From NCBI GenBank assembly GCA_024234165.1, contig JACKOP010000003.1:496001-560000 (forward strand): 64,000 nt of DNA. Direction: 5' to 3'. Within the stretch, counting starts at the first letter, position 1. Each line of letters starts with the position of its first letter. Position numbers and translations under genes: made by a program. Source of the DNA: Pseudomonadales bacterium. GTDB lineage: Bacteria > Pseudomonadota > Gammaproteobacteria > Pseudomonadales > UBA5518. Shown piece after piece: positions 35,271 through 44,318 of the stretch. A model generated the notes under the pieces. The model was not told the origin of the DNA. It was given only the letters and a program-made list of their open reading frames with translations, and did not search any database.

Positions 35271-36558
35271 CTTTTGCTCTCAATTCTTTCGCTCGTTTTA
35301 TCGCTAATGCCGTTTGCTCACGGGTTTCACCCAAGGCATCCCCAAAGAAACCTTCAGGCCAGTTTTTCACCCGGCCCAGATCGTCCAGGTCCAGGGTTTT
35401 CAGTCGTGCCGTCATACCGTCACGCTCCACAAAGTACATGGCGACGTCGTCAGTCGTCGTTTCCTGCCGTGCCAGCAGCGTTTGCATACGACGGAACAGG
35501 TGCTCGGAATGAGTCTCGACGATGAACTGCACCTTGCGTTGCTGGCTGACCTTGACGAACAGTTCGGCCAGTATCGACTGCGCCAGCGGGTGCAGATGGA
35601 TTTCGGGCTCTTCCAGGATGATGGTGCTGCCCGGTGGCGCAAAATGTGCCACCACCAGCACCGGCAGTACCTGCGAAACACCAATGCCTACATCGCGGAG
35701 ATTGCAGGCCACGCCGTCGCGATGAATGATCAGTTCGTAGCGGTTGGAGCGCCCTTGCTGGCGCACTTCCAGCCTTTCGGCGACCTTCATCTGCTTGAGC
35801 CAATGCGACACGCCTTCGACCACCTTGTGATGCTCGTCTCCTTTCAGCAGCGAGCTGGCCAGCAGCGCGTCGATGGCGTGGCGGCCATCAATGCCCACCT
35901 CCCCCGGCTTGGTCTTGTTCCACGGGTAATCCCGTTCGGGCTTGCGCCGCAGCGGCCCCAAGTAGCTGATCGCTTCGAGTTCCCGGCGTATCGCCAGGCT
36001 CAGGTCTTCGACGATGGCGCCATCCTGTCCGAGAGTGGCGATAGCCTCCGCTGGAAAGGCAATGGAGCGCTCCGGGGCAAAGTTCTTGCCCTTGAATCGC
36101 GGCTGGCCTTCCTCGTCCACCGTGATGGCAAAAGCTCCCTTGTCGCGTCGGATGGCCCTGAAGCGTCGATCTGTAGTATGCAGATCCAGCGACTGGACCA
36201 CGACGCTGCCGGCTAAGGTCTGCCGGTAGGAGCAGTCGAATTTTCCGCTCTTGATGCGATCATCGCCCTGGCGTTCGAAGTCGAAGCCGATGCTGAACTC
36301 GCGCGGACTTTCGGCTGCCTGGTAGAGGACATCCTCGAAGCTGCCGAAATTGAACAGGTCGTTGATTTCATCGCCGCCGAGGTTCAGGTGCACGGTGCGA
36401 TCGGGTGATTGCACCGTCTGCTTGAGCAGTAGCAGGCTTTGGATCAGCGTCGATTTGCCCGAAGAATTGGTGCCAAGCAGCATGGTCACCGGTTTCAGGG
36501 TGATCGGACCGGTCTGTTTCCAGGTCTTGAAGTTGGACAGGCGCAGTTCGGTGAACAT
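35251..36558 (-). CDS. AAA ATPase, DUF3696 type (OLD-like)
   Basis: A 435-residue ABC/SMC-like ATPase: N-terminal LRLSNFKTWKQTGPITL, Walker A LGTNSSGKSTL, signature-like DVGIGVSQVLP, Walker B TIILEEPEIHLHP and the H-loop FIVETHSEHL. The C-terminal LDLDDLGRVKNWPEGFFGD is the DUF3696 hallmark. Such ATPases often partner with a nuclease encoded next to them in defence systems; here the partner would be the PIN-like protein. ATG 36558 overlaps the preceding stop (TGATG). Confidence 0.88.
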   Translation of the reverse strand: MFTELRLSNFKTWKQTGPITLKPVTMLLGTNSSGKSTLIQSLLLLKQTVQSPDRTVHLNLGGDEINDLFNFGSFEDVLYQAAESPREFSIGFDFERQGDDRIKSGKFDCSYRQTLAGSVVVQSLDLHTTDRRFRAIRRDKGAFAITVDEEGQPRFKGKNFAPERSIAFPAEAIATLGQDGAIVEDLSLAIRRELEAISYLGPLRRKPERDYPWNKTKPGEVGIDGRHAIDALLASSLLKGDEHHKVVEGVSHWLKQMKVAERLEVRQQGRSNRYELIIHRDGVACNLRDVGIGVSQVLPVLVVAHFAPPGSTIILEEPEIHLHPLAQSILAELFVKVSQQRKVQFIVETHSEHLFRRMQTLLARQETTTDDVAMYFVERDGMTARLKTLDLDDLGRVKNWPEGFFGDALGETREQTALAIKRAKELRAKDGDVPD

Positions 36559-37169
36559 CAGTGCGAGTCTCCTTTTGTCATGGCGTCCCAGGCTTCCAGC
36601 ACCAGCCGTTGCGTGCGGTATTCGCCGAATTCGCGGAGTTCCTTGTTCTTGAGCACGCGGAAGGTTTCGCTGGGGTAGTCCTCGCCCATGACGTCGGCGG
36701 GATCGAGGACGTAGCGCAGCTCGTCGCGGGTGCCTTGGACAGCAAATTGCGCATCGGCCTCGTCCAACCCCAGTACGTGCGGGGCGACCAGTACGGGCAA
36801 AGTGTCGGCCATGAGGCTGACCGGGTAGCGCAGTTCACCCACTGGCTGCGCTGGTGCGGCTTGCAGGGTGGCGAAGCCAAAGGCATCGCGCAGCAGTTCG
36901 TGGACGAAGGCGGTGGTGAGCTGTGCGGCATCGATGTCGGTGCGTTCCAGCTGCGCGGCGAAATGCTGCCATTGGGCGCAGGCGATCTGGAAGGCGCGGC
37001 TGTATTCGTCCTTGAGCTTGACGCCCTTGGGGGTGCCGTAGTCGGCTTCGCTCTGGGCACTGGCGCGGCCCTGGGCTGCTTTTTCCAATTGGTCGGGCAG
37101 GAACAGCCCGCCTTCGAGCTTGAGGGTGGGCAGGTTGAGCGTGGCCTGGGTTTTGCGGATGCGTTTCAT
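36558..37169 (-). pseudogene. Eco57I-type methylase remnant with internal deletion
   Basis: A 203-residue frame whose N-terminal 140 residues (GGLFLPDQLEKAAQGRASAQ, SRAFQIACAQWQHFAAQLE) look like the start, and whose last 55 residues (LDPADVMGEDYPSETFRVL, EYRTQRLVLEAWD) look like the end, of a large N6-adenine methylase. The SAM-binding and NPPY motifs are absent. I infer an in-frame deletion of about a thousand residues. The family assignment rests on remembered sequence. The short protein could still be made; the frame is intact. Confidence 0.55.
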
Positions 37170-37170
37170 G

Positions 37171-38604
37171 TTATTCGTCGGCCTCGGTGATGACTTTCCA
37201 GTAGCCAGCTTTGGTGGGGCCAACGTGGCGCAGCTTGCCCTGTTTCTTCAGTTGCTCCAGGTGGTAGCGAACGCCCTTTTCCGTGATGCCGACTTTTTGG
37301 GCAAGGTCTTTGGCAGTGCTGGCCGGCTCCGATTGGAGGTGAAGCAAGATTTTTCGGGCTGTTGGAAGCCCGGCCAGTGCGTCTGGTGAGGCGGCTTCTG
37401 TGCCAGTTTCTCTACTAGTTTTCGGCATTTCTGTACTAGTTCTTGGGCTTTCTATGCCAGTTTCTCTACTGGTTTCAGTGTTTTCTATGCCAGTTTCCAT
37501 GCCGATCTTTGCGCTGGCATCTGCCGCTGCCTCTGCTGCCGATGGTCGCGCAAAACGGGTGATGAACAAGCCGCCAATTTCGATGAGGCGGGCATCCGGT
37601 GCGTTTTCCAGAATCAGCGGCACGCCCCGGCCCCAGGCTTCCACCAGATGAATACGGCGTAGCAGTTCGGCAATTTTCGGGTTGCGGCGGCGGGAGACGT
37701 TGCCCTGGCGTATCTCGTCAAAGGTCAGGTTGCCGTAGAGACTGCCGGGGCTGCGGATTTCCAGCCGATCCTTGAATACGGCGACCTGCACGAAATCCGG
37801 ATCGCGCCAGTCGCGGTGGCAGAAGGCATTGACCAGGGCTTCGCGGATGGCCTTGAGGGAGACCTCGGGCACGTCCACGCGGCGCAAGCCTTCCAACCGC
37901 ATGCCGATGTGGATGTTTTTCAGGGCGTATTTTTCGGCTTCTTCGATCAGTTCGAGGATGTCGCCATCGAAATCGTGGCGGTCGATGATGGTGGAGCTGG
38001 TGGTGGTGGCAAATACCGCACAGCGCAACTGGATGGGCGCGTCGGCAAAAAACAGTTTGGCGGCGTTGATGGGCGCGCCCTGACGCAACAGATCGAGCTT
38101 TTCCAGGGCGTTGGCGGCGCTGTCTGGCGGCAGGTCGGCGCGTGCAAGGAAGCGGCTGATTTTTTCGGGGTTCAGTTGTTCCAGCGTCAGGCCGCTGGGT
38201 TCGTTCTCCCAGCGCAGCGCATCCTGATTGTTTTGCAGGATGAGGTTCTTCAGTTCGCTGGCGCTGAGTTTCTTATCTTCATCCGCCACCCGCATGTAAG
38301 CACGGCCATAGGCCAGATAAGGCTGCTGCCAGCCCTCGGCCTTGATGTGCAGGCAATGCTTGCCTTCGATGAACTGTTGGCTGATGTGTGGATAGATGGC
38401 GGGTTCGATATGCGCGGCAATCGCCTGGGAGACATCACGCAGGGTCTTTTCGTTGATCTCCAGGCCCACGGCTTTGCCGTTGGGTGCAATGCCGAACCAC
38501 AACTCGGCCTGGCCGTGCTTGTTGAGCATGGCGGTCAGAGAAACCAGCCCTTGTTTCAGTTCGGCCAGGGACTTCTTCATCTCGGTGGTTTCGGTTTCCG
38601 TCAT
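37171..38604 (-). CDS. AlbA_2 (Schlafen-like) ATP-binding protein with wHTH
   Basis: A 477-residue protein. Residues 1-130 form the AlbA_2 domain (EMKKSLAELKQGLVSLTAML, ELWFGI); the middle has the GHKL-like ATP-site pattern of this family (LVNAFCHRDWRDP, SPGSLYGNLT, AWGRGVPLI); the C-terminus is a winged helix (ARKILLHLQSE, TAKDLAQKVGITEKGVRYHL). A linker of imperfect ETG/TSRETG repeats separates them. Proteins of this kind act as transcription regulators or defence components. ATG 38604 is preferred to 38622, which is in the helicase remnant's last codons. Confidence 0.75.
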   Translation of the reverse strand: MTETETTEMKKSLAELKQGLVSLTAMLNKHGQAELWFGIAPNGKAVGLEINEKTLRDVSQAIAAHIEPAIYPHISQQFIEGKHCLHIKAEGWQQPYLAYGRAYMRVADEDKKLSASELKNLILQNNQDALRWENEPSGLTLEQLNPEKISRFLARADLPPDSAANALEKLDLLRQGAPINAAKLFFADAPIQLRCAVFATTTSSTIIDRHDFDGDILELIEEAEKYALKNIHIGMRLEGLRRVDVPEVSLKAIREALVNAFCHRDWRDPDFVQVAVFKDRLEIRSPGSLYGNLTFDEIRQGNVSRRRNPKIAELLRRIHLVEAWGRGVPLILENAPDARLIEIGGLFITRFARPSAAEAAADASAKIGMETGIENTETSRETGIESPRTSTEMPKTSRETGTEAASPDALAGLPTARKILLHLQSEPASTAKDLAQKVGITEKGVRYHLEQLKKQGKLRHVGPTKAGYWKVITEADE

Positions 38605-38611
38605 GGTGTGG

Positions 38612-39316
38612 TCATGTCCCATCAGAGCGAATCTGGCAGCAGCACGTACCTGTGCTGGACATGGTCACCGACGTGCCGATGCAGACCAGTTGCGCGGCTT
38701 TCAAACGCTCGCGCAGCCGCCGCACCAGCAAGGCAACGTCCGCGCCCTGACGGCCACGATAGGTATGCAACTCATCCAGCACCAGAAACTCGAGTCCCTC
38801 GCAATGTTCCACCACGCGCCGATCCACTTCGTCGAAGCGCGTGAGGATGTACTCCAGCATCATGAAGTTGGTGAGCAGGATATCGGGCGGGTCATCCGCG
38901 ATGGCGCTGCGTTCTGCCTTGCTTTCCTGGCCGGTATAGCGCTTGACGGTGAAGGGACGAAGCTCTGGCGCATAGCCATGCAGAAACTTGTCGAGTTCTT
39001 CCAACTGGCCTTTGGCCAGGGCTTCCATCTGATGTTTGTAGAGATGGAGAGGTTGTGGCGAACCTTCGGTTTTTCCAATCTGAAAGATTTCCGCGCAATC
39101 AGCATGCAAAATCCCCTGTTCCGCCAGTTGCTGTACCGTGCCCTGGCGTTGGTAGTTCGGGTTGATCTGTACCAGCGGTTCAGGCCAGTAGCGGCCTTGC
39201 GCATATTGATGTTCGACTTCGGCCTGGATGTCGGCTGCCGCGATGCGAACGAAGCTGCGGGAAAAGCTGCCGTATCGTTCGATGAGCTGGTCGCGGAACT
39301 GGAACACGTTATCCAT
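38612..39316 (-). pseudogene. DEAD/DEAH helicase remnant, motif I deleted
   Basis: A 234-residue N-terminal piece of a large helicase (MDNVFQFRDQLIERYGSFSR). The sequence passes from LYKHQMEALAK directly to GQLEELDKFLHGY, skipping the Walker A motif and the YPMNAL segment. Later motifs remain: DILLTNFMMLEYIL, LVLDELHTYRGRQGAD (motif II) and CIGTSVTMSSTG (motif III). It ends soon after, without the second RecA domain. Helicases of this type occur in DISARM and related systems; that link is inference. Confidence 0.7.
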
Positions 39317-39399
39317 GGAGAGTCCTCACTGATCCATCTTGTGATCGATCGCCACCACGGCGATGCCTGTCGAGATGCGCTTCCACTGCTGACACGTCC

Positions 39400-39700
39400 T
39401 TGCTCGTTGGTGCCGACACGCTCCTCAAATTCACGACAGGCCTGCAGCAAGGTCGGCAAGCGGGACGGGCGGCCGTTGCCATCCGGGAAGGGGTGGATGC
39501 ACAGGAAGTCGAACATACCCGGCGGCACCAGGGGATCGGCCAGACGCTGAGCCCGCGCGGTGGCATGGTGTCGAGTCAGGCCGGTCATGGCCGTCGGCGT
39601 CGGGTGCGCGGTGACTGGCTGGAAGCGCGGCGGGGTGCTCGGGGGTGAGCGAGTGCATGGAAATATGCGCTCGGACCGTGTCGATGCGCCAATCATAGAC
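39400..39700 (-). pseudogene. Fic-family fragment
   Basis: One frame holds FDFLCIHPFPDGNGRPSR, matching the Fic core HPFxxGNGR that transfers AMP or another nucleotide; a second frame upstream holds WRIDTVRAHISMHS. The start and end of the gene are missing and a frame break lies near 39610. The piece before the helicase remnant (ending GIAVVAIDHKMDQ) is in yet another frame. Remains of a lost gene. Confidence 0.55.
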
Positions 39701-39860
39701 TTCGAATGGGGTGTTTTCCTGGAAAACGCCTCATTACGGCTGCTTGACGCCCTGTTTTGAACGCAGAACGGGCCGTGAGAGCCTTGCTGGGCTGACCGGC
39801 CAGGAAGAAGCGAGTGACGTATTTTTCGCCGGTGGGCTTGACCGGCAGGGACAGGCCCCG
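39701..39860. other. Island right end, no gene seen
   Basis: About 160 bp between the Fic remnant and the ychF stop, with no recognisable frame, tRNA copy or attachment-like repeat. Confidence 0.4.
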
Positions 39861-40952
39861 TCAGACGTTGAACCTGAAGTGGATCACGTCGCCGTCCTGC
39901 ACCACGTAGTCCTTGCCTTCCAGGCGCCACTTGCCGGCGTCCTTGGCGCCCTGCTCGCCGCGGCAGTTCACGAAATCCTCGTAGGCGATCACCTCGGCGC
40001 GGATGAAGCCCTTCTGGAAGTCGGTGTGGATCACGCCGGCGGCCTCTGGCGCGCGGGCGCCGATGCGCACGGTCCAGGCGCGCACTTCCTGCACGCCGGC
40101 GGTGAAGTAGGTGTGCAGGTTCAGCAGCCGGTAGCCAGCGCGAATGACGCGGTTCAGACCGGGTTCCTCGATGTCGAGCGCAGCGAGGAACTCTGTGCGC
40201 TCTTCTTCCTCGAGCTCGGCGATCTCGGCCTCGAGCTTGTTGCAGATCGGCACCACCATCGCGCCTTCCGCAGCGGCGATTTCCTCCACGACGGCGAGGT
40301 GCGGGTTGTCGCTGAAGCCGTCCTCGGCGACGTTGGCGATGTACATGGTCGGCTTGCTGGTGAGCAGATGCAGCTCGCGCAGCGTTGCCTGCTCGTCGTC
40401 GTCCATCGGCAATGAGCGAGCGGGTTGACCTTCGTTCAGGTGCGGCAGCAGGCGTTCCAGCAGCGCCTTTTGCCGCAGGGCGTCCTTGTCGCCGCCCTTG
40501 GCCGTGCGCGAGACGCGTTGCAGTTGCCGTTCGGCGCTCTCCAGGTCGGCCAGCGCCAGCTCGGTGTTGATCACCTCGATGTCGCCACGGGGATCGATGC
40601 GACTCGCGACGTGGATCACGTTGTCGTCCTCGAAGCAGCGCACCACGTGCGCGATCGCGTCGGTCTCGCGGATGTTGGCGAGGAACTGGTTGCCGAGCCC
40701 TTCACCTTTGGACGCGCCGGCAACCAGCCCGGCGATGTCGACGAACTCCATGGTGGTCGGCACGATGCGTTGCGGCTTCACGATTGCGGCGATCCGCTCC
40801 TGGCGCGGGTCCGGGACCGGCACGATACCGGTATTCGGCTCGATGGTGCAGAAGGGGAAGTTCGACGCGGCGATGCCGGCGCGCGTCAGTGCGTTGAAGA
40901 GTGTGGACTTGCCGACGTTCGGCAGTCCGACGATGCCGCAGTTGAAACCCAT
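39861..40952 (-). CDS. ychF: Redox-regulated ATPase YchF (OLA1)
   Basis: A 363-residue Obg-related ATPase. G1 GLPNVGKSTLFNAL, G3 DIAGLVAGA and the NVAEDGF segment, which replaces the GTP-specific NKxD, plus the C-terminal TGS domain (VIHTDFQKGFIRAEV, YEDF) are complete. It interacts with ribosomes and stress proteins. It follows pth by one base. First conserved gene to the right of the island. Confidence 0.96.
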   Translation of the reverse strand: MGFNCGIVGLPNVGKSTLFNALTRAGIAASNFPFCTIEPNTGIVPVPDPRQERIAAIVKPQRIVPTTMEFVDIAGLVAGASKGEGLGNQFLANIRETDAIAHVVRCFEDDNVIHVASRIDPRGDIEVINTELALADLESAERQLQRVSRTAKGGDKDALRQKALLERLLPHLNEGQPARSLPMDDDEQATLRELHLLTSKPTMYIANVAEDGFSDNPHLAVVEEIAAAEGAMVVPICNKLEAEIAELEEEERTEFLAALDIEEPGLNRVIRAGYRLLNLHTYFTAGVQEVRAWTVRIGARAPEAAGVIHTDFQKGFIRAEVIAYEDFVNCRGEQGAKDAGKWRLEGKDYVVQDGDVIHFRFNV

Positions 40953-40953
40953 G

Positions 40954-41544
40954 TCATTCGGCCCTGAAACTGTTGAGACGGTTCATTGCGATCGGCCAGT
41001 TGCCGGCCACGGCATCCGGCAGTGCCTGCAGCGCTTCGTCGATGCACAGATCGATCAGTCGGCGGTCAGTCGGCGAGGGACGTGACAGCACGTGCCCGGT
41101 GACCTGCTCACGTGCACCGGGGTGCCCGATACCGACGCGCAGCCGGTGGAACGCGCGGTTGTTGCCGAGCGCGGCGATGATGTCGCGCAGCCCGTTGTGG
41201 CCGCCGTGACCACCGTCGAACTTGAAACGCACCTCGCCGGGCGGAAGATCCAGCTCGTCATAGACAACCAGCAGTTGCTGCGCTTCGAGCTTGAAGAAGT
41301 TCAGTGCCGGGGCGACTGCCTGGCCGCTGCGGTTCATCCAGGTCTGCGGGATCAGCAGCCGCACCTCGTGGCCAGCGATGGTCGCGCGCGCCGTGAGGCC
41401 GTGAAAGCGGGATTCGGGCTTCAGCGTGGCGTTGCAGTGCGTGGCGAGCGCGCTCACGAAATCGGCACCTGCATTGTGGCGGGTGCGGTGATACTCGGGT
41501 CCGGGATTGCCCAGTCCGACGATGAGCGCGAGCGGTGTGGTCAA
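40954..41544 (-). CDS. pth: Peptidyl-tRNA hydrolase
   Basis: A 196-residue enzyme recycling peptidyl-tRNA. Motifs: VGLGNPGPEYHRTRHNAG with the catalytic His, TWMNRSGQAV and YDELDLPPGEVRFKFDGGHGGHNGLRD written here in part (YDELDLPPGEVR). TTG 41544 is chosen because it gives the standard length and N-terminus; the frame continues to 41634 into rplY without similarity. No strong ribosome site is visible. Sits in the rplY-pth-ychF cluster. Confidence 0.93.
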   Translation of the reverse strand: MTTPLALIVGLGNPGPEYHRTRHNAGADFVSALATHCNATLKPESRFHGLTARATIAGHEVRLLIPQTWMNRSGQAVAPALNFFKLEAQQLLVVYDELDLPPGEVRFKFDGGHGGHNGLRDIIAALGNNRAFHRLRVGIGHPGAREQVTGHVLSRPSPTDRRLIDLCIDEALQALPDAVAGNWPIAMNRLNSFRAE

Positions 41545-41602
41545 GGTGTGTCGTTCGAGGTGGGTGCGGCCTCCATCCGGTGATGGAGGCGCGCACTGTG
41601 CG

Positions 41603-42214
41603 TCAGGCCTCTGCGGTGTCTTCCGCTGCGCCACCCTTCGGCGCCAGCACCGTGGCGACCGGAAGGTCGTGCTCCGGGCCGTGTGACAGTTCGACGCTTT
41701 CGACGCCCGACGGCAGCTTCAGGTCCGACAGGTGGACCGCCTGCCCGACGTGGTAGTCCAGCATGTCGACCTCGATGAACTCGGGCAGGTTCTGCGGCAG
41801 GCAGCTCACGTGCACCTCGTTCGCGTTGTGCTGGATCATGCCGCCCTGGTTCTTCACACCGTGGCAGCGGTCCTGGTTGATGAAGTGCAGGGGGATGTGA
41901 ACGTGGATCTTGCGGTCGCGGCTGACGCGCAGGAAATCTGCGTGCAGGATCAGCGGGCGCGAGGGATGGCGCTGCAGGTCCTTCAGGATGACTTCCTCGT
42001 TGCCGTCGTCGAGCTTCAGCGTGATCAGGTGGGAGAAGAAAGCGTCGTTCTCCAGTGCCTTGGTCAGCTCGCGGTGCGACACCGAGATGCTGCGGACTGC
42101 ACCCGTGCCACCGTAGACGATCGCCGGTACCAGCTCCTGCTTGCGCAGGCGGCGGCTCGCACCTTTCCCTGCGTCGCTGCGAGCAGCAGCGTTCAACATG
42201 AATTCGCCAGACAT
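41603..42214 (-). CDS. rplY: 50S ribosomal protein bL25 (long, CTC-like)
   Basis: A 203-residue form with an N-terminal 5S rRNA-binding domain (LNAAARSDAGKGASRRLRK, PAIVYGG) and a C-terminal beta domain (VHIPLHFINQDRCHG, PEFIEVDMLDYHVGQAVH), the general-stress type rather than the 94-residue E. coli form. Between prs and pth, as is usual in gammaproteobacteria. Confidence 0.95.
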   Translation of the reverse strand: MSGEFMLNAAARSDAGKGASRRLRKQELVPAIVYGGTGAVRSISVSHRELTKALENDAFFSHLITLKLDDGNEEVILKDLQRHPSRPLILHADFLRVSRDRKIHVHIPLHFINQDRCHGVKNQGGMIQHNANEVHVSCLPQNLPEFIEVDMLDYHVGQAVHLSDLKLPSGVESVELSHGPEHDLPVATVLAPKGGAAEDTAEA

Positions 42215-42314
42215 GGTCTGTACTCCGTTGCGGGGCGGTTGTCCTCCCTGCGACCGGGATGGGAACCGCCAGTGGTGGTGAATGGGAAAGGCGTGTGCCT
42301 TTCCGCCAGTTGCA

Positions 42315-43259
42315 TCAGGCGAACATCGCGCTGATGGATTCCTCGTTGCTGACCCGGCGCACCGCCTCGGCGAGCAGCGGCGCGCTGCTTACCTGGCGGA
42401 TGCGCGCGCACGCCCTGGCCTGCGCGGACAGCGGAATGGTATCGGTGACGACCAGCTCGTCGAGCACCGAGTCCTCGATATTCGTGATTGCCTTGCCGGA
42501 CAGCACCGCGTGCGTGCAGTACGCGATCACCTTCGCGGCACCGTTGTCCTTCAGCGCCTGTGCGGCCTTGCACAGCGTGCCCGCCGTATCGACCATGTCG
42601 TCGATCACCAGACAGGTACGGCCGGCGACGTCGCCGATGATGTGCATGATCTGCGCCTCGTTGACCTTCGGGCGGCGCTTGTCGATGATCGCGAGGTCGA
42701 GATCGTTCATCTGCTTGGCGATCGCGCGGGCGCGCACCACGCCACCTATGTCCGGCGAGACCACCATCAGGTTCTCGTAGCGCTGGCGTTCGATGTCGTC
42801 GATCAGGATCGCCGAGCCGTAGACGTTGTCCACCGGCACATCGAAGAAGCCCTGGATCTGCTCGGCGTGCAGGTCCACCGTGAGCACGCGGTTCACGCCG
42901 GCCTTGGCCATCATGTCGGCCACCACCTTGGCGCTGATCGGCACGCGGCTCGAACGCACGCGGCGGTCCTGGCGCGAGTAGCCGAAGTAGGGAACCACCG
43001 CGGTGATGCGCGAGGCCGACGAGCGGCGCAGCGCATCGATCATCAGGATCAGTTCCATCAGGTTGTCGTTGGTCGGCGCGCAGGTCGACTGGATCACGAA
43101 CACGTCCTTGCCGCGCACGTTCTCCTCGATCTCGATGCTGATCTCGCCGTCGCTGAAGCGCCCGACCATGGCACCGCCGAGGCGCAGTCCCAGTCGCTGT
43201 ACGATCTTCTGCGCCAGTTCCGGGTTGGCGCTGCCAGTGAAGAGCATCATTTCTGACAC
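42315..43259 (-). CDS. prs: Ribose-phosphate pyrophosphokinase
   Basis: A 314-residue PRPP synthase. Visible are GRFSDGEISIEI, FGYSRQDRR, the catalytic flexible loop and KRRPKVNEAQ, and the PRPP-binding CLVIDDMVDTAGTL. GTG 43259 is selected because AGGAG stands seven bases upstream and the length then matches the E. coli enzyme; the ATG at 43250 has poorer spacing. Confidence 0.96.
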   Translation of the reverse strand: MSEMMLFTGSANPELAQKIVQRLGLRLGGAMVGRFSDGEISIEIEENVRGKDVFVIQSTCAPTNDNLMELILMIDALRRSSASRITAVVPYFGYSRQDRRVRSSRVPISAKVVADMMAKAGVNRVLTVDLHAEQIQGFFDVPVDNVYGSAILIDDIERQRYENLMVVSPDIGGVVRARAIAKQMNDLDLAIIDKRRPKVNEAQIMHIIGDVAGRTCLVIDDMVDTAGTLCKAAQALKDNGAAKVIAYCTHAVLSGKAITNIEDSVLDELVVTDTIPLSAQARACARIRQVSSAPLLAEAVRRVSNEESISAMFA

Positions 43260-43393
43260 GTCGGAACTCCTGGTCGTGACCTGGCTACGCAAGGTTCGTG
43301 CTTCGCTGGCGGGCGCGGCGCGCGCATGCACATACGGGCTGGCGAATCATGGTGCGCGTGGGCCCCGCCTGATCTGTTCCCCGACGAATGGAC

Positions 43394-43469
43394 TGGCTGG
43401 GGCGGTAGGACTCGAACCTACGAATGGCGGGATCAAAACCCGCTGCCTTAGCCACTTGGCGACGCCCCA
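43394..43469 (-). tRNA. tRNA-Gln (UUG)
   Basis: Starts TGGGGCGTCGCCAAGTGG, has anticodon loop TTTTGAT (anticodon TTG), T-arm GTTCGAGTC and encoded GCCA end. Between prs and ispE, the usual place for tRNA-Gln in gammaproteobacteria. Confidence 0.95.
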
Positions 43470-43475
43470 GTCGAT

Positions 43476-44318
43476 TCAGTCGAACAATGCCTCGTGTGCC
43501 GGGGAGCGGTCGATACCGCGGGCAACGAAGCTTTCCCATCCGAGGGGCACGAGCGCGGCCGTCTTTTCTGCCGACTGCGCGTCCGCGAATGCGGCAAAAA
43601 CGCAACTGCCGGTTCCGCTCATCCGTGCCTCTCCGAAGGCGCTCAACCACGCAAGCGCGCGATCGACCTCCGGGTATTTTTTCCTGACCACGGCCTCGCA
43701 GTCGTTGCGTTGCCCGCCGGTCAAAAAGGCCGCTATTGTCGTGAGCGGGGTATCACGTGTCAATTCCCGGTCGGCGAAAATCGCGGCAGTATTCACCGCG
43801 CATCCCGGGCGGATCACGAGGTACCAGCGCGGGGGCAGCGCGAGTGCAGTGAGCTGCTCGCCGATGCCTTCGGCCCAGGCGCTGCGCCCGTGCACGAACA
43901 CCGGTACATCGGCGCCCAGGGTGACGCCGATGCGCGCAAGCTCCTGCAGCGACAGCCGACAGTCCCACAGGCGGTTCAGGGCGAGCAGCGTGGCTGCGGC
44001 GTCGGAGCTGCCGCCACCGAGTCCGCCGCCGTGCGGGATGCGCTTGCGCAGCGTGATCCGTACGCCACGACGCAGCCCCTGGTGCGTGGCCAGCGCGCGT
44101 GCGGCACGTACCACGAGGTTGTCTTCGGTGGCAACGCCCGCGACGTTGCCGTCGAGTTCGATGGCCGTGCCGTCGCCGACTCTGAAGCGCAGCTCGTCGC
44201 AGAAATCGAGCAACTGGAATACGGTCTGCAGGTTGTGGTAGCCATCGGGGCGGCGCCCGGTGACGTGCAGGAACAGGTTCAGCTTGGCCGGCGCACGCAG
44301 GCTCACCGCGCAGGTCAT
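43476..44318 (-). CDS. ispE: 4-diphosphocytidyl-2-C-methyl-D-erythritol kinase
   Basis: A 280-residue GHMP kinase of the MEP isoprenoid pathway. Motifs: APAKLNLFLHVTGRRPDGYH, the ATP loop PHGGGLGGGSSDAAA and MSGTGSCVFA. ATG 44318 overlaps the lolB stop. It works upstream of the ispB product in isoprenoid supply. Confidence 0.95.
   Translation of the reverse strand: MTCAVSLRAPAKLNLFLHVTGRRPDGYHNLQTVFQLLDFCDELRFRVGDGTAIELDGNVAGVATEDNLVVRAARALATHQGLRRGVRITLRKRIPHGGGLGGGSSDAAATLLALNRLWDCRLSLQELARIGVTLGADVPVFVHGRSAWAEGIGEQLTALALPPRWYLVIRPGCAVNTAAIFADRELTRDTPLTTIAAFLTGGQRNDCEAVVRKKYPEVDRALAWLSAFGEARMSGTGSCVFAAFADAQSAEKTAALVPLGWESFVARGIDRSPAHEALFD

Noticed and set aside
36558..39316. A functional DISARM or restriction-modification system
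   Set aside because: Helicase lacks motif I and its second half, and the methylase remnant lacks catalytic motifs; no drmB or drmC genes are seen.
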